A stretch of 64,000 bases of DNA from Oxalobacteraceae bacterium (GTDB taxonomy: Bacteria; Pseudomonadota; Gammaproteobacteria; Burkholderiales; Burkholderiaceae_D): positions 14,022 through 78,021 of the forward strand of contig DPRS01000069.1 in NCBI GenBank assembly GCA_003537575.1, given 5' to 3'. Positions 38,412 to 48,922 of this stretch are shown in pieces; the stretch's first letter is position 1, and every line of letters begins with the position of its first letter. The notes below the pieces were generated by a model. That model was not told the origin of the DNA. It saw only the letters and a program-made list of their open reading frames with translations, and ran no database searches. The translations under genes were made by a program, and so were the position numbers.

Positions 38412-40409
38412 TTACTGCGCAGTCACCTGCTTGACCGCCGCCACGACTTTCTCGGTCGTGAAGCCGAAATGCTTGAACAGCACGCCTGCCGGCGCCGATT
38501 CGCCGAAGCTGTCGATGCCGATCACGGCGCCATCCAGGCCGACGTACTTGTGCCAGAAAGCGGTCACGCCGGCTTCGATGGCCACGCGCGGCACGCCCTT
38601 GGTCAGCACGCTGGCCTTGTAGGCCGCGTCCTGGCGGTCGAACACGTCGGTCGAAGGCATCGACACCACGCGCACCGGCACGCCCTGCTGCGCCAGCTCA
38701 TCGGCGGCTTTCACGGCCAGTTCGATTTCGGAACCGGTGGCGATCAGGATCGCCCTGGCATTCGGCGCATCCTTGAGCACATAACCGCCGCGCCTGATGT
38801 CGGCGACCTGGGCGGCGTTGCGCTCCTGGTAAGGCAGATTCTGGCGCGAGAAGATCAGGGTGCTCGGGCCATCCTTGCGCTCGACCGCGCTGACCCATGC
38901 CACGGCGGATTCGACCGTGTCGCACGGACGCCAGTTGTCGAGGTTGGGGATCAAACGCAGGCTGGAGACATGCTCCACCGACTGGTGGGTCGGGCCGTCT
39001 TCGCCGAGGCCGATCGAATCGTGGGTGAACACGAAGATCGAGCGGGTCTTCATCAGCGCCGCCATGCGCAGGGCGTTGCGGCTGTAATCCGAGAAGGTCA
39101 GGAAAGTGGCGCCGAAGGGAATGTAGCCGCCATGCAGGGCGATGCCGTTCATCACCGCGCTCATGCCGAATTCGCGCACGCCGTAGTTGATGTGGTTGCC
39201 GGCCTGGTCGGCGCGCACCGCGACGCATTCCTTCCAGTTGGTCAGGTTCGAGCCGGTCAGGTCGGCGGAGCCGCCGAGGAATTCCGGCAGCACCGGCGCC
39301 AGCGCCTGGATGGCATTCTGACTGGCCTTGCGGGTGGCGATGGTTTCCTTCTTTTCCAGGCAGGCAGCGATATAGTTTTCCACGGCTTGCTGGAAATTGC
39401 CCGGCAGTTCGCCCTTCAGGCGGCGCGACAGTTCCGCAGCCTGTTGCGGATAGCGCTCTGCGTAAGCCTTGAACAGGGCATTCCACTCTTCTTCGCGGGC
39501 AGCGCCGGTCGCCTTGGCATCCCAGGCGGCATACACCTCGGCGGGGATCTCGAACGGCGCGTGCGGCCAGTCCAGCGCTGCGCGGGTGGCGGCAATTTCC
39601 TTGTCGCCCAGCGCGGCGCCGTGCACCTTGTCGGTGCCTTGCATGTTGGGGGCGCCCTTGCCGATCACGGTCTTGCAGCAGATCAGGGTCGGCTTGTCGG
39701 AACCGCGCGCCTGCGCGATGGCGGCATCGACCGCCGCCACATCGTGGCCGTCGACGGCGGGAATGACGTTCCAGCCATAGGCTTCGAAGCGCTTCGGGGT
39801 ATCGTCCTGGAACCAGCCGGTGACATGGCCGTCGATCGAGATGCCGTTGTCGTCGTACAGCACGACCAGCTTGGACAGGCGCAGCGTGCCGGCCAGCGAG
39901 CAGACTTCATGCGAGATGCCTTCCATCAGGCAGCCGTCGCCGACGAACACATAGGTATGGTGGTCCACCACGTTAAAGCCGGGCTGGTTGAATTCCGCTG
40001 CCAGCAGCTTTTCAGCCAGCGCCATGCCGACGGCATTGCTGATACCCTGGCCGAGCGGGCCGGTGGTGGTTTCAATGCCGGGAGTGATATCCACTTCCGG
40101 GTGTCCCGGGGTCTTGGAATGCAGCTGGCGGAAATTCTTGATCTCTTCCATCGACAAGTCATAGCCTGCGAGATGCAGCAAGGCATAGTGCAGCATCGAA
40201 CCATGGCCGTTGGAGAGGACAAAGCGGTCGCGGTTGCTCCAGCTAGGATTCGCCGGATTGTGACGGTAGTGCCTGGCCCACAGCGCTACGGCGATTTCCG
40301 CCATCCCCATCGGCATGCCGGGATGCCCGGAATTGGCTTTTTGAACGGCATCCATTGCCAATGCACGGATTGCATTGGCCATTTTTGAAGTGGGGAGCGA
40401 GGCGGTCAT
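38412..40409 (-). CDS. tkt: Transketolase
   Basis: 665 residues from ATG 40409. Thiamine diphosphate motif [18 protein letters not shown] with downstream Asn, the substrate His motif [38 protein letters not shown] loop, and the C-terminal [15 protein letters not shown]. It transfers two-carbon units in the pentose phosphate pathway and supplies erythrose 4-phosphate for aroG. First gene of the tkt-gap unit; the promoter lies in the 234-bp gap before rsmE. Confidence 0.97.
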   Translation of the reverse strand: MTASLPTSKMANAIRALAMDAVQKANSGHPGMPMGMAEIAVALWARHYRHNPANPSWSNRDRFVLSNGHGSMLHYALLHLAGYDLSMEEIKNFRQLHSKTPGHPEVDITPGIETTTGPLGQGISNAVGMALAEKLLAAEFNQPGFNVVDHHTYVFVGDGCLMEGISHEVCSLAGTLRLSKLVVLYDDNGISIDGHVTGWFQDDTPKRFEAYGWNVIPAVDGHDVAAVDAAIAQARGSDKPTLICCKTVIGKGAPNMQGTDKVHGAALGDKEIAATRAALDWPHAPFEIPAEVYAAWDAKATGAAREEEWNALFKAYAERYPQQAAELSRRLKGELPGNFQQAVENYIAACLEKKETIATRKASQNAIQALAPVLPEFLGGSADLTGSNLTNWKECVAVRADQAGNHINYGVREFGMSAVMNGIALHGGYIPFGATFLTFSDYSRNALRMAALMKTRSIFVFTHDSIGLGEDGPTHQSVEHVSSLRLIPNLDNWRPCDTVESAVAWVSAVERKDGPSTLIFSRQNLPYQERNAAQVADIRRGGYVLKDAPNARAILIATGSEIELAVKAADELAQQGVPVRVVSMPSTDVFDRQDAAYKASVLTKGVPRVAIEAGVTAFWHKYVGLDGAVIGIDSFGESAPAGVLFKHFGFTTEKVVAAVKQVTAQ

Positions 40410-40643
40410 GACGAAGAATTTTTACCAAATTTAAAAGAAAACGCTGCTTCGGCCGGCAAATCAGTATGCACCCAAGCAAAGCCCAGTATTTTACCAGACC
40501 CTGCCACCCATCATTCATTTTGGGATACGATCCAGGTCATTAATATCGGAAACATATTGCCCCTGGCAGTTATCGCCAGCTTGCCGTTCATGCAAGTCCC
40601 AGCGCAAGCATTCCGCATCAAAACTCGAGCGAATAACTTTTTC

Positions 40644-41369
40644 ATGCCGCGATTCTTCTCTTCTCAATCTCTTGCCACTGGTCAATTTCTTGACTTGCCG
40701 GATACAGTCGCCCATCACATCCAGGTCTTGCGTCTGGCGCCAGGCGATTTGATCACGCTCTTCAATGGCCAGGGTGGCGAATATGAAGCGATCCTGACAT
40801 CGATAGAGAAACGCCGGGCAAGGGTGCAAATCCAGACGTTTTCTGCCCGCGAAGCGGAACTGGCGCATCCGGTCATTCTTGCGCAAGCCTTGCCCGAAGG
40901 TGCGAAAATGGACTGGCTTATCGAAAAAGCGGTGGAACTGGGGGTGACGGAGGTGCAGCCGCTGGCGGCACAGCGCTGCGTAGTACGCCTGGCAGCGGAA
41001 CGCGCCCAGAAAAAATTGCAGCATTGGCAAGGGGTGGCTATCTCCGCAGCCGAGCAATGCGGGCGCAACCGTGTACCGCAAGTCGCCGACATTGCCGACT
41101 TCCCGGCCTGGGCCGCGCGGCAGGAACCATCCCAGCGCATCCTGCTGACGCCCCGCGCCGACATGAAGCTGACCGAATGGGCGCGGCAGCACCCGCCGCG
41201 GTCGGTTACCCTGATGATTGGACCGGAAGGCGGATTTTCCGCACAGGAAGAAGATATCGCCCGGCGACATGGCGCCATCGCCTTGTCGATCGGCCCCCGC
41301 ATTCTGAGGACCGAAACCGCCGGCATGGCGGCGCTGGCGGCCCTGAATGCGCTGTGGGGAGAAATTTAA
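40644..41369 (+). CDS. rsmE: 16S rRNA m3U1498 methyltransferase
   Basis: 241 residues from ATG 40644 (MPRFFSSQSL), the standard start; the longer open frame from 40557 adds non-homologous residues. SPOUT-type motifs: HHIQVLRLAPGDLITLFNGQGGEY, AIEKAVELGV-like LIEKAVELGVTEVQPL, MIGPEGGFSAQEED, and the knot GPRILRTETAGMAALAALNALWG. It methylates U1498 in the decoding region of 16S rRNA. Confidence 0.95.
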   Translation: MPRFFSSQSLATGQFLDLPDTVAHHIQVLRLAPGDLITLFNGQGGEYEAILTSIEKRRARVQIQTFSAREAELAHPVILAQALPEGAKMDWLIEKAVELGVTEVQPLAAQRCVVRLAAERAQKKLQHWQGVAISAAEQCGRNRVPQVADIADFPAWAARQEPSQRILLTPRADMKLTEWARQHPPRSVTLMIGPEGGFSAQEEDIARRHGAIALSIGPRILRTETAGMAALAALNALWGEI

Positions 41370-41470
41370 AAAGAAATACCCTGCCATACCGCAATCGGGC
41401 TTTTCCATCGGGAACAGGTGGAAAAGATTTATAATTCAAGGTTTTGCGGCATTTTCCAATTTTTTGCCTG

Positions 41471-42448
41471 ATGAAAGTATTTCGCGGACTTCCCAATGCT
41501 GCTTCGCGCGCGCCCTGTGCGCTAACGATCGGCAATTTCGACGGCGTGCATCGCGGCCACCAGGCTCTGCTGGCGCACTTGCGCGAGGCTGCCGATCGCC
41601 TTGGGCTGGAAGCCGCGGTGATGACCTTTGAGCCACATCCGCGGGAATTCTTCGCGCAAGTCACCCATGGCGCCGTGCAGGCGCCGGCGCGCATCGCCAG
41701 CCTGCGCGACAAACTGCTGTCGCTGTCCGGCAAGGGCGTGGACCGTGTCATCGTCGAACATTTCAACGCCCACTTTGCCGCCCTGTCGCCGGAGGATTTC
41801 GTCGAAAAGATCCTGGTGCAGGGCTTGCACGTGAAGTGGCTGATGGTCGGCGAGGATTTCTGCTTCGGCGCCAAGCGCGCCGGCACGGTCGAATTTCTGA
41901 TCGACGCCGGACGGCGCCACGGCTTTGATGTCGAATCCCTGCCGACCGTCACGCACGGCGACATACGGATTTCATCTTCCGCCATCCGCGCAGCGCTGGC
42001 GCAAGGCGACTTCGACAGGACGGCGCAATTGCTGGGCCATCCTTTCACGATATCCGGCCATGTCATCCACGGCCAGAAGCTCGGCCGCGACCTCGGCTTC
42101 CCGACGCTGAACCTGCGCGTGGCGCACAAGAGCCCGGCCGTGTCAGGGATTTTCGTGGTGCGGGTGCATGGGCTGGCGGAACAGCCCCTGCCGGCGGTGG
42201 CGAGCCTGGGCGTGCGTCCCACGGTGGACGACAGCGGCCGCGTGCTGCTGGAAGTCCACGTGCTGGACTATGCCGGCGACTGCTACGGCAAAGTGGTGAA
42301 GGTCGAATTCCTGAAGAAATTGCGCGACGAGGAAAAATACGACGACTTGCCGACTCTGACGGCGGCCATCATGCGCGACGCCGAGAATGCACGCACCTAT
42401 TTCCGCCAGGCCGGCATGATGGCGGTGTCCGCCACCGACCGAATTTGA
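41471..42448 (+). CDS. ribF: Bifunctional riboflavin kinase / FAD synthetase
   Basis: 325 residues, ATG 41471. N-terminal FMN adenylyltransferase with ALTIGNFDGVHRGHQALL (HxGH-like) and ISSSAIRAAL; C-terminal kinase with GRDLGFPTLNL and VASLGVRPT. It converts riboflavin to FMN and FAD. No RFN riboswitch is seen upstream. ileS begins 84 bp downstream on the same strand. Confidence 0.95.
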   Translation: MKVFRGLPNAASRAPCALTIGNFDGVHRGHQALLAHLREAADRLGLEAAVMTFEPHPREFFAQVTHGAVQAPARIASLRDKLLSLSGKGVDRVIVEHFNAHFAALSPEDFVEKILVQGLHVKWLMVGEDFCFGAKRAGTVEFLIDAGRRHGFDVESLPTVTHGDIRISSSAIRAALAQGDFDRTAQLLGHPFTISGHVIHGQKLGRDLGFPTLNLRVAHKSPAVSGIFVVRVHGLAEQPLPAVASLGVRPTVDDSGRVLLEVHVLDYAGDCYGKVVKVEFLKKLRDEEKYDDLPTLTAAIMRDAENARTYFRQAGMMAVSATDRI

Positions 42449-42532
42449 CCTGCGGCACCGTATAGACCGAAGCGGCTCGATGCGCAAGTGCCGGGCCATG
42501 CAAAGAATCCAGAATTTCAGTGAAAAGACGAT

Positions 42533-45409
42533 ATGTCCGACAATAAACCGAACAAACCCGCTGCCAAGCCGCAAAGCAAATATCCGGTCAACATGACCGA
42601 AACACCCTTCCCCATGCGCGGCGACCTCGCCAAACGCGAGCCGCAATGGGTCAAGCAGTGGCAGGAAAAGAAAATCTACGAACGCATCCGCAAGGCGTCG
42701 AAAGACCGGCCGAAGTTCATCCTGCACGATGGTCCGCCGTATGCCAACGGCGACATCCACATCGGCCACGCCGTCAACAAGATCTTGAAGGACATGATCG
42801 TCAAGGCCCGCAACCTGGCCGGTTTCGACGCGCAATACGTGCCGGGCTGGGATTGCCATGGCATGCCGATCGAGATCCAGATCGAGAAGCAGCACGGCAA
42901 GGGTTTGCCGACCGCCGAAGTGCAGGCCAAGTCGCGCGCCTACGCCACCGAGCAGATCGCTCGCCAGAAGCAGGATTTCATCCGCCTGGGCGTACTGGGC
43001 GAGTGGGACAATCCCTACCTGACCATGGCGCATGGCAATGAGGCCGATGAATTGCGCGCATTGGGCACGATCCTGGAAAAGGGTTACGTGTACCGCGGCC
43101 TCAAGCCGGTCAACTGGTGCTTCGATTGCGGCTCGGCGCTGGCCGAGGCGGAGGTCGAGTACCAGGACAAGCGCGACCCTGCCATCGACGTCGGCTTCCC
43201 CTTTGCCGAACCGGACAAGGTCGCCAGAGCCTTTGGCCTGGATAAGCTGTCCACCAACAAGGGTTACGCCGTCATCTGGACCACCACGCCCTGGACGATC
43301 CCCGCCAACCAGGCCCTGAACGTCCATCCGGAATTCACCTATGCGCTGGTGCAGGCCGAGCGCAACGGCGAAGCGATCCTGCTGATCCTGGCGCAGGACC
43401 TGGTCGAGCAATGCCTGCAGCGCTACGGCCTGCAAGGCACGATCATCGCCACGTGCCAGGGCGAAGCGCTGTCGCTGATCAGTTTCAAGCACCCGTTCGC
43501 GGATGCCGATCCCGGCTACAACCGCCTGTCGCCGGTGTACGTCGGCGAATACGTCACACTCGACACCGGCACCGGCATCGTCCACTCCGCGCCGGCCTAT
43601 GGCGTGGATGACTTCATTTCGTGCAAGGCGCACGGCATGAAGGATGACGATATCCTCAAGCCGGTCATGGGCGACGGCAAGTACGCCTCCTGGCTGCCGT
43701 TCTTTGCCGGCCTGACCATCTGGGAAGCCTCCAAGCCGATCTGCGCCAAGCTGGAGGAAGTCGGCTCACTGTTCAAGCTGGTAATGTTCGACCACAGCTA
43801 CATGCACTGCTGGCGCCACAAGTCGCCGATCATCTACCGCGCCACCTCGCAGTGGTTCGCCGGCATGGATGTCAAGCCCAGGGATGGCGGCCCGAGCCTG
43901 CGTGAAACCGCGCTGGCCGGCATCGAAAAGACCGACTTCTACCCGGGCTGGGGCAAGGCGCGCCTGCATGGCATGATCGCCAACCGTCCCGACTGGACCC
44001 TGTCGCGCCAGCGCCAGTGGGGCGTGCCGATGGCCTTCTTCGTGCACAAGGAAAGCGGCGACCTGCACCCGCGCACACCGGAGCTGCTGGAAGAAGTCGC
44101 CAGGCGCATTGAACAGCACGGCATCGAAGCCTGGCAGGCGCTCGATCCGGCCGAGTTGCTGGGCGAGGATGCCGCCAGCTACGTCAAGAACCAGGACACC
44201 CTGGACGTCTGGTTCGATTCCGGCTCGACGCACCAGACCGTGCTGCGCGGCTCGCACAAACAACAGCTGCAATTCCCGGCCGACCTTTACCTGGAAGGCT
44301 CAGACCAGCACCGCGGCTGGTTCCACTCTTCGCTGCTGAGCTCGTCGATGCTCAACGGCACGCCACCCTACAAGGCCTTGCTCACGCACGGCTTCGTGGT
44401 CGATGGCGAAGGCAAGAAAATGTCCAAGTCCAAGGGCAACGTGGTGGCGCCGCAAAAGGTCTCCGACACGCTCGGCGCCGAGATCCTGCGCCTGTGGGTA
44501 GCCTCGACCGACTATTCGGGCGAACTGTCGATCTCCGACGAAATCTTGAAGCGCGTGGTGGAAAGCTATCGCCGCATCCGCAACACCCTGCGCTTTTTAC
44601 TGGCCAACACCTCGGATTTCGATCCGGCGAAAGACGCCGTGCCGGTCGCCGAACTGCTGGAAATCGACCGCTACGCCATCGCCCGCATGGCCCAGCTGCA
44701 AGCGGAAATCGCCCAGCATTACGACGCCTATGAATTCCACCCGGTGGTCGCCAAGCTGCAAATGTACTGCTCGGAAGACCTCGGCGGCTTCTACCTCGAC
44801 ATCCTCAAGGACCGTCTGTACACCGGCGGCGCGACCTCACAGGCGCGGCGTTCGGCGCAGACGGCGATCTGGCACATCACCCAGTCTCTGCTGCGCGTGA
44901 TGGCGCCGATCCTGTCCTTCACCGTCGAGGAAGCCTGGCCGATCTTCGCCGGCGCACAAGCCTATGCCGACAGCGACGAAACCATCTTCACGCAAACCTG
45001 GCACGCGCTGCCGGAAGTCGCCGACGCTCCGGCGCTGCTGGACAAGTATGCGCGCCTGCTGGCGCTGCGCGCCGACGTCACCAAGCAACTGGAAGAAGTG
45101 CGCATGGCCGGCGGCATCGGTTCCTCTCTGCAGGCCGAAGTGGAAATCAAGGCGGCGGGCGACAAGTACGCCCTGCTGGCCGGCCTGGACGACGATCTCA
45201 GGTTCATCCTGATCACTTCGCAGGCGAAAGTGACGCAGGTGGCGGACGCTTCCGAGGAAGCGGTGCTGGTGACTCCATCGGCGCAGCAGAAGTGCGAGCG
45301 CTGCTGGCATTACCGCGCCGACGTCGGCGCCCATGCGGACCATCCGAGCCTGTGCGGACGTTGCGTTTCTAACCTGTTCGGCGCCGGCGAAGCGCGCAAG
45401 TTCGCCTGA
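42533..45409 (+). CDS. ileS: Isoleucyl-tRNA synthetase
   Basis: 958 residues from ATG 42533. Class I motifs: HIGH in [15 protein letters not shown] at about residue 76 and KMSKS in [10 protein letters not shown] at about 628; the editing domain [30 protein letters not shown]; and the C-terminal zinc cysteines [12 protein letters not shown] and [10 protein letters not shown]. No T-box leader is seen, as expected outside Firmicutes. lspA follows after 11 bp. Confidence 0.97.
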   Translation: MSDNKPNKPAAKPQSKYPVNMTETPFPMRGDLAKREPQWVKQWQEKKIYERIRKASKDRPKFILHDGPPYANGDIHIGHAVNKILKDMIVKARNLAGFDAQYVPGWDCHGMPIEIQIEKQHGKGLPTAEVQAKSRAYATEQIARQKQDFIRLGVLGEWDNPYLTMAHGNEADELRALGTILEKGYVYRGLKPVNWCFDCGSALAEAEVEYQDKRDPAIDVGFPFAEPDKVARAFGLDKLSTNKGYAVIWTTTPWTIPANQALNVHPEFTYALVQAERNGEAILLILAQDLVEQCLQRYGLQGTIIATCQGEALSLISFKHPFADADPGYNRLSPVYVGEYVTLDTGTGIVHSAPAYGVDDFISCKAHGMKDDDILKPVMGDGKYASWLPFFAGLTIWEASKPICAKLEEVGSLFKLVMFDHSYMHCWRHKSPIIYRATSQWFAGMDVKPRDGGPSLRETALAGIEKTDFYPGWGKARLHGMIANRPDWTLSRQRQWGVPMAFFVHKESGDLHPRTPELLEEVARRIEQHGIEAWQALDPAELLGEDAASYVKNQDTLDVWFDSGSTHQTVLRGSHKQQLQFPADLYLEGSDQHRGWFHSSLLSSSMLNGTPPYKALLTHGFVVDGEGKKMSKSKGNVVAPQKVSDTLGAEILRLWVASTDYSGELSISDEILKRVVESYRRIRNTLRFLLANTSDFDPAKDAVPVAELLEIDRYAIARMAQLQAEIAQHYDAYEFHPVVAKLQMYCSEDLGGFYLDILKDRLYTGGATSQARRSAQTAIWHITQSLLRVMAPILSFTVEEAWPIFAGAQAYADSDETIFTQTWHALPEVADAPALLDKYARLLALRADVTKQLEEVRMAGGIGSSLQAEVEIKAAGDKYALLAGLDDDLRFILITSQAKVTQVADASEEAVLVTPSAQQKCERCWHYRADVGAHADHPSLCGRCVSNLFGAGEARKFA

Positions 45410-45420
45410 AAGAGATGGAT

Positions 45421-45921
45421 ATGGCAAAAAAGCGCGTTTTTTCCACGAGCGGTGGCAATTCCCTCCTGCCATGGATGGGTATTGCCACCATCGTTCTGCT
45501 GCTGGATCAGCTGACCAAGATCACCATCATCAAGTTGTTCAGTTACGGCGAATCGCTGCCGGTGACGTCGTTCTTCAACCTGGTGCTGGTGTATAACAAG
45601 GGCGCCGCCTTCAGCTTCCTGGCTACGCAAGGCGGCTGGCAGCGCTGGTTCTTCACCGTGCTGGGCATCGGCGCCGCGCTGTTCATCGTCTATCTGTTAA
45701 AGCGCCATGCCGGCCAGCGCATGTTTTGCTGGGCGCTGGCGCTGATTCTGGGCGGCGCCATCGGCAACGTGATCGACCGCATCGCCTACGGCCACGTCAT
45801 CGACTTTCTCGATTTCCACTTCGCCGGCTGGCACTGGCCGGCTTTCAACGTCGCTGACAGCGCCATCTGCATCGGCGCGGTGCTGTTCGTGCTTGACGAA
45901 CTTCGCCGCGTGAAGAAATAA
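45421..45921 (+). CDS. lspA: Lipoprotein signal peptidase
   Basis: 166 residues from ATG 45421, six bases after GAAAGAG; an in-frame ATG at 45415 sits on that ribosome site and is less likely. Four transmembrane helices, with the conserved KGAAFSFL segment and both catalytic Asp: [18 protein letters not shown] and [11 protein letters not shown]. It removes the signal peptide of prolipoproteins such as the M48/PDZ lipoprotein downstream. It sits between ileS and coaBC in the classical order. Confidence 0.96.
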   Translation: MAKKRVFSTSGGNSLLPWMGIATIVLLLDQLTKITIIKLFSYGESLPVTSFFNLVLVYNKGAAFSFLATQGGWQRWFFTVLGIGAALFIVYLLKRHAGQRMFCWALALILGGAIGNVIDRIAYGHVIDFLDFHFAGWHWPAFNVADSAICIGAVLFVLDELRRVKK

Positions 45922-45939
45922 AGTCAGGGAGAATTGCGC

Positions 45940-47130
45940 ATGGAACTCGCCGGAAAAAAAATCATCCTCGGCCTCTCCGGCGGAATCGCCTGCTATAAGG
46001 CCGCCGAGCTGGCGCGCCTCCTGGGCAAGGCCGGCGCCTCGGTGCAGGCGGCGATGACCGATGCGGCCACCCACTTCATCACCACCGTCACCATGCAGGC
46101 GCTGACCGGCAAGCCGGTGTTCACCGACCAGTGGGACGCTCGCATCGCCAACAACATGGCGCACATCGATCTCTCGCGCGAAGCCGATGCCATCCTGATC
46201 GCCCCCTGTTCCGCCGATTTCCTCTTCAAGCTGGCGCACGGCGCTTGCGACGACCTGCTGTCCACCCTGTGCCTGGCGCGCCCGACTGGCCTGCCGCTGA
46301 TGGTGGCGCCGGCCATGAATGTCGAAATGTGGCAAAACCCGGCGACACAGCGCAATGTCGCGCGCCTGAAGGAAGACGGCATCCTGGTGCTGGGTCCCGA
46401 CGCCGGCGCGCAAGCCTGCGGCGAAACCGGCATGGGCCGCATGCTCGAGCCTGCGTACTTGCTGGAAGAAGTCATCGCCGCGTTCCAGCCGAAGGCCTTA
46501 AAGGGCAAGCGCGTGCTGCTGACCGCCGGCCCGACTTTCGAGCCGATCGACCCGGTGCGCGGCATCACCAACCTTTCTTCCGGCAAGATGGGTTTCGCCA
46601 TTGCCCGCGCGGCCCGCGAAGCTGGCGCGCAAGTCACGTTGCTGGCCGGTCCCACCGCCCTGCCGACGCCTTACGGCGTCACCCGCATCGACGTACAATC
46701 CGCGCGACAGATGCATGACGCCGTGCTGGCGCGAGTCGCGGGGCAGGATATTTTCATCGCCGTCGCCGCGGTGGCCGACTGGCGCGTCGTCGGCGCCAGC
46801 GAACAGAAACTGAAAAAGAATGCCGCCGGCGATCCGCCGCAACTGCTGCTGGAGCCCAATCCGGACATCCTCGCCACGGTGGCGGCGTTACCAGACCGCC
46901 CCTACTGCATCGGCTTTGCCGCCGAATCCGAGAATCTTGCGCAGTATGGCGAGGAAAAGCGCCGCCGCAAGAATGTACCTCTGCTGGTGGGCAATATCGG
47001 CCACCACACTTTTGGCAAGGATGACAATGAACTGATGCTGTTCGAAGACAGCGGGCAAACCATGCTGCCGCGCGCCGGCAAGCAGGAACTGGCGCGCCAG
47101 CTGATTGGCGTGATCGCGCGGCGCCTCTGA
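45940..47130 (+). CDS. coaBC: Phosphopantothenoylcysteine decarboxylase / synthetase
   Basis: 396 residues, ATG 45940 behind CAGGGAGA. N-terminal CoaC flavoprotein: LGLSGGIACYKAAELARLL, catalytic-region APAMNVEMW and GETGMGRM. C-terminal CoaB: TAGPTFEPIDPVRGITNLSSG-type CTP/substrate motif, AAVADWRV and GFAAES. It carries out two steps from phosphopantothenate to phosphopantetheine in coenzyme A synthesis. dut follows, as in many proteobacteria. Confidence 0.96.
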   Translation: MELAGKKIILGLSGGIACYKAAELARLLGKAGASVQAAMTDAATHFITTVTMQALTGKPVFTDQWDARIANNMAHIDLSREADAILIAPCSADFLFKLAHGACDDLLSTLCLARPTGLPLMVAPAMNVEMWQNPATQRNVARLKEDGILVLGPDAGAQACGETGMGRMLEPAYLLEEVIAAFQPKALKGKRVLLTAGPTFEPIDPVRGITNLSSGKMGFAIARAAREAGAQVTLLAGPTALPTPYGVTRIDVQSARQMHDAVLARVAGQDIFIAVAAVADWRVVGASEQKLKKNAAGDPPQLLLEPNPDILATVAALPDRPYCIGFAAESENLAQYGEEKRRRKNVPLLVGNIGHHTFGKDDNELMLFEDSGQTMLPRAGKQELARQLIGVIARRL

Positions 47131-47213
47131 TTGACCCACCGAATACGGCGCCAGTGTCCTGCGTCATGCAGGCCGGGGCGCCAGCCCATGATTTTTCTTA
47201 ACCGCGAGTTCTC

Positions 47214-47663
47214 ATGAAAACCATTGCCGTCAAAATCCTCGACCCGCGCATGAAAGACCAATTGCCTGCGTACGCCACCGGCGGCAGCGCCGGCCTCGAC
47301 CTGCGCGCCTGTATCGATGCGCCGCTCACCCTGAAACCGGGCGAAACCATCCTGGTTCCGACCGGGCTGGCCATCCATATCGGCGACCCGGGCTATGCGG
47401 CGATGATCCTGCCGCGCAGCGGCCTGGGCCACAAGCACGGCATCGTGCTGGGAAACCTGGTCGGACTGATCGACTCCGATTACCAGGGCCAGCTGATGGT
47501 ATCGACCTGGAACCGCGGCCAGAGCGAATTCGTCCTGAACCCGATGGAACGCCTGGCGCAACTGGTCATCGTACCGGTGCTGCAGGTCGGCTTCAGTGTG
47601 GTCGAAGAATTTGACAGCAGCGAACGCGGCGCCGGCGGCTTCGGCAGCACCGGCAAACACTGA
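47214..47663 (+). CDS. dut: dUTP diphosphatase
   Basis: 149 residues from ATG 47214. All five dUTPase motifs are seen: [41 protein letters not shown] and the C-terminal arm [12 protein letters not shown]. The trimeric enzyme splits dUTP to dUMP, keeping uracil out of DNA and feeding thymidylate synthesis. The M48/PDZ lipoprotein gene starts 11 bp later. Confidence 0.96.
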   Translation: MKTIAVKILDPRMKDQLPAYATGGSAGLDLRACIDAPLTLKPGETILVPTGLAIHIGDPGYAAMILPRSGLGHKHGIVLGNLVGLIDSDYQGQLMVSTWNRGQSEFVLNPMERLAQLVIVPVLQVGFSVVEEFDSSERGAGGFGSTGKH

Positions 47664-47674
47664 AAGGACTTCCC

Positions 47675-48763
47675 ATGACCGAGCGCATTACCCGCAGCAC
47701 CGGCCGCAGCAGGCTGGCTACCCGTCTCGCATCCCTCCTGTTGCCCGCCACCTTGCTGACTGCCTGCGCCGTGCCGCCGCAGCAGCCGTCGCAGCCGCCC
47801 CCGGTCATCGGCGGCGAGGTGGCGCCGCAGGGTTCGCCGCAGCAGCAGGCGCTGCGAGCGATGGCGGCCGCGCAAAACAGGATCGACCGCGTCGCCGCTC
47901 CGCTGCTGGTCAATAATGCTGCCCTGTGCAAGGCCCACGCGCGCAAGCTGCTCGGTTTCTCCGCCAAGAACAAATATTCGTACTCACCCGATCTCGCCGA
48001 CGTCGTGCAGCAGACCTTTGGCTATGGCGAACGGCTGCAGGTCGCCAGCGTGCTGGCCGGCAGCGGCGCCGAGCGCGTGGGTGTACTTCGCGGCGACATC
48101 CTGATCGCCGCCGAGGACAAGGAAATTCCGCCAGGTGAAGATGCCGAACGCCAGGCAGCCGCCGTGCTGGCGCCGCTGGTGCGCGGCCGCTCGCTGATCA
48201 AGCTGACGGTCGAGCGCAAGGATATCCGCACCTCGCTGGTGGTCCCGCTCACGCAGTCTTGCGGCTTCAGCATCGACCTCGGCAATGCCGATCACGTCAA
48301 CGCCTATGCCGACGGCCGCCGCATCGTCATCACACGCGGCCTGCTCGACTTCGCGCGCTCCGACCAGGAACTGGCCTACGTGATCGCGCGCGAAATGGCC
48401 CACAACATCCTCGGCCATACCGCCAAACAGCGCATGAGCGCGACCATGGGCGGCATCATCGACAACCTGATCCGCTTTACTCCCGACCTGGACACCATGA
48501 CCGGCCGCTCCGGCATCACGCCCTACCCGGCGGAACTGGATGCCGAGGCTGACCGGCTCGGACTTTACCTTGCAGCGCGCGCCGGCTACGACATCCACAA
48601 CGCCGCGGCTTTCTGGCGCGGTCTGGCTGAGCGCTACCCGGTCTCGGTGGCCAACGGCTATACCGCGATCCATCCGAGCAGCGAAACGCGGCTGGCAGCC
48701 ATCGAAAAAACCGCTACCGAAATCCGCGCCAAGAAAGCAGCAAAGCGCGCGTTAACACCCTGA
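47675..48763 (+). CDS. M48-family lipoprotein with PDZ domain and an altered zinc motif
   Basis: 362 residues from ATG 47675. A lipobox (ATLLTAC, Cys about 31) follows a basic N-terminus, so it should be a lipoprotein processed by LspA. About residues 105-190 resemble a PDZ domain (VASVLAGSGAERVGVLRGDILIAAEDKEIPP). The M48 segment reads IAREMAHNILGH: Arg239 replaces the first zinc His of HExxH, while Glu240, His243 and the third-ligand region ELDAEADRLG remain. Codon 239 is CGC, one base from CAC. It may be catalytically weak or dead, or a sequencing error is possible. Confidence 0.88.
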   Translation: MTERITRSTGRSRLATRLASLLLPATLLTACAVPPQQPSQPPPVIGGEVAPQGSPQQQALRAMAAAQNRIDRVAAPLLVNNAALCKAHARKLLGFSAKNKYSYSPDLADVVQQTFGYGERLQVASVLAGSGAERVGVLRGDILIAAEDKEIPPGEDAERQAAAVLAPLVRGRSLIKLTVERKDIRTSLVVPLTQSCGFSIDLGNADHVNAYADGRRIVITRGLLDFARSDQELAYVIAREMAHNILGHTAKQRMSATMGGIIDNLIRFTPDLDTMTGRSGITPYPAELDAEADRLGLYLAARAGYDIHNAAAFWRGLAERYPVSVANGYTAIHPSSETRLAAIEKTATEIRAKKAAKRALTP

Positions 48764-48841
48764 TAGCGCACGCTACCCCCTGACGGTGGTGACACGAACC
48801 ACGCGGCGAAAAGACCAGGCAGCCAGATAGCAATGCCAAAT

Positions 48842-48877
48842 AAAAAGCCCGACTCATTTGCATGAGCCGGGCTTTTT
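48842..48877. terminator. Bidirectional terminator between the M48 lipoprotein gene and clpA
   Basis: AAAAAGCCCG and CTCAT pair with ATGAG and CGGGCTTTTT (one A-C mismatch) across a 4-nt loop. Flanking A- and T-runs allow termination both ways. Confidence 0.88.
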
Positions 48878-48922
48878 CATATGCCGCAGCAGAGTCCGTG
48901 AGCCCAGGCTGGCGTGAACGGC

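Noticed and set aside
38469..40388. Plus-strand open frame of 639 codons opposite tkt
   Set aside because: Shadow of transketolase; His/Arg/Gly-rich and without motifs.
41370..41470. FMN riboswitch before ribF
   Set aside because: The gap of about 100 bp is too short and shows none of the conserved RFN stems.
42143..43633. Minus-strand open frame opposite ribF and ileS
   Set aside because: Spans two well-defined genes on the other strand; shadow composition.
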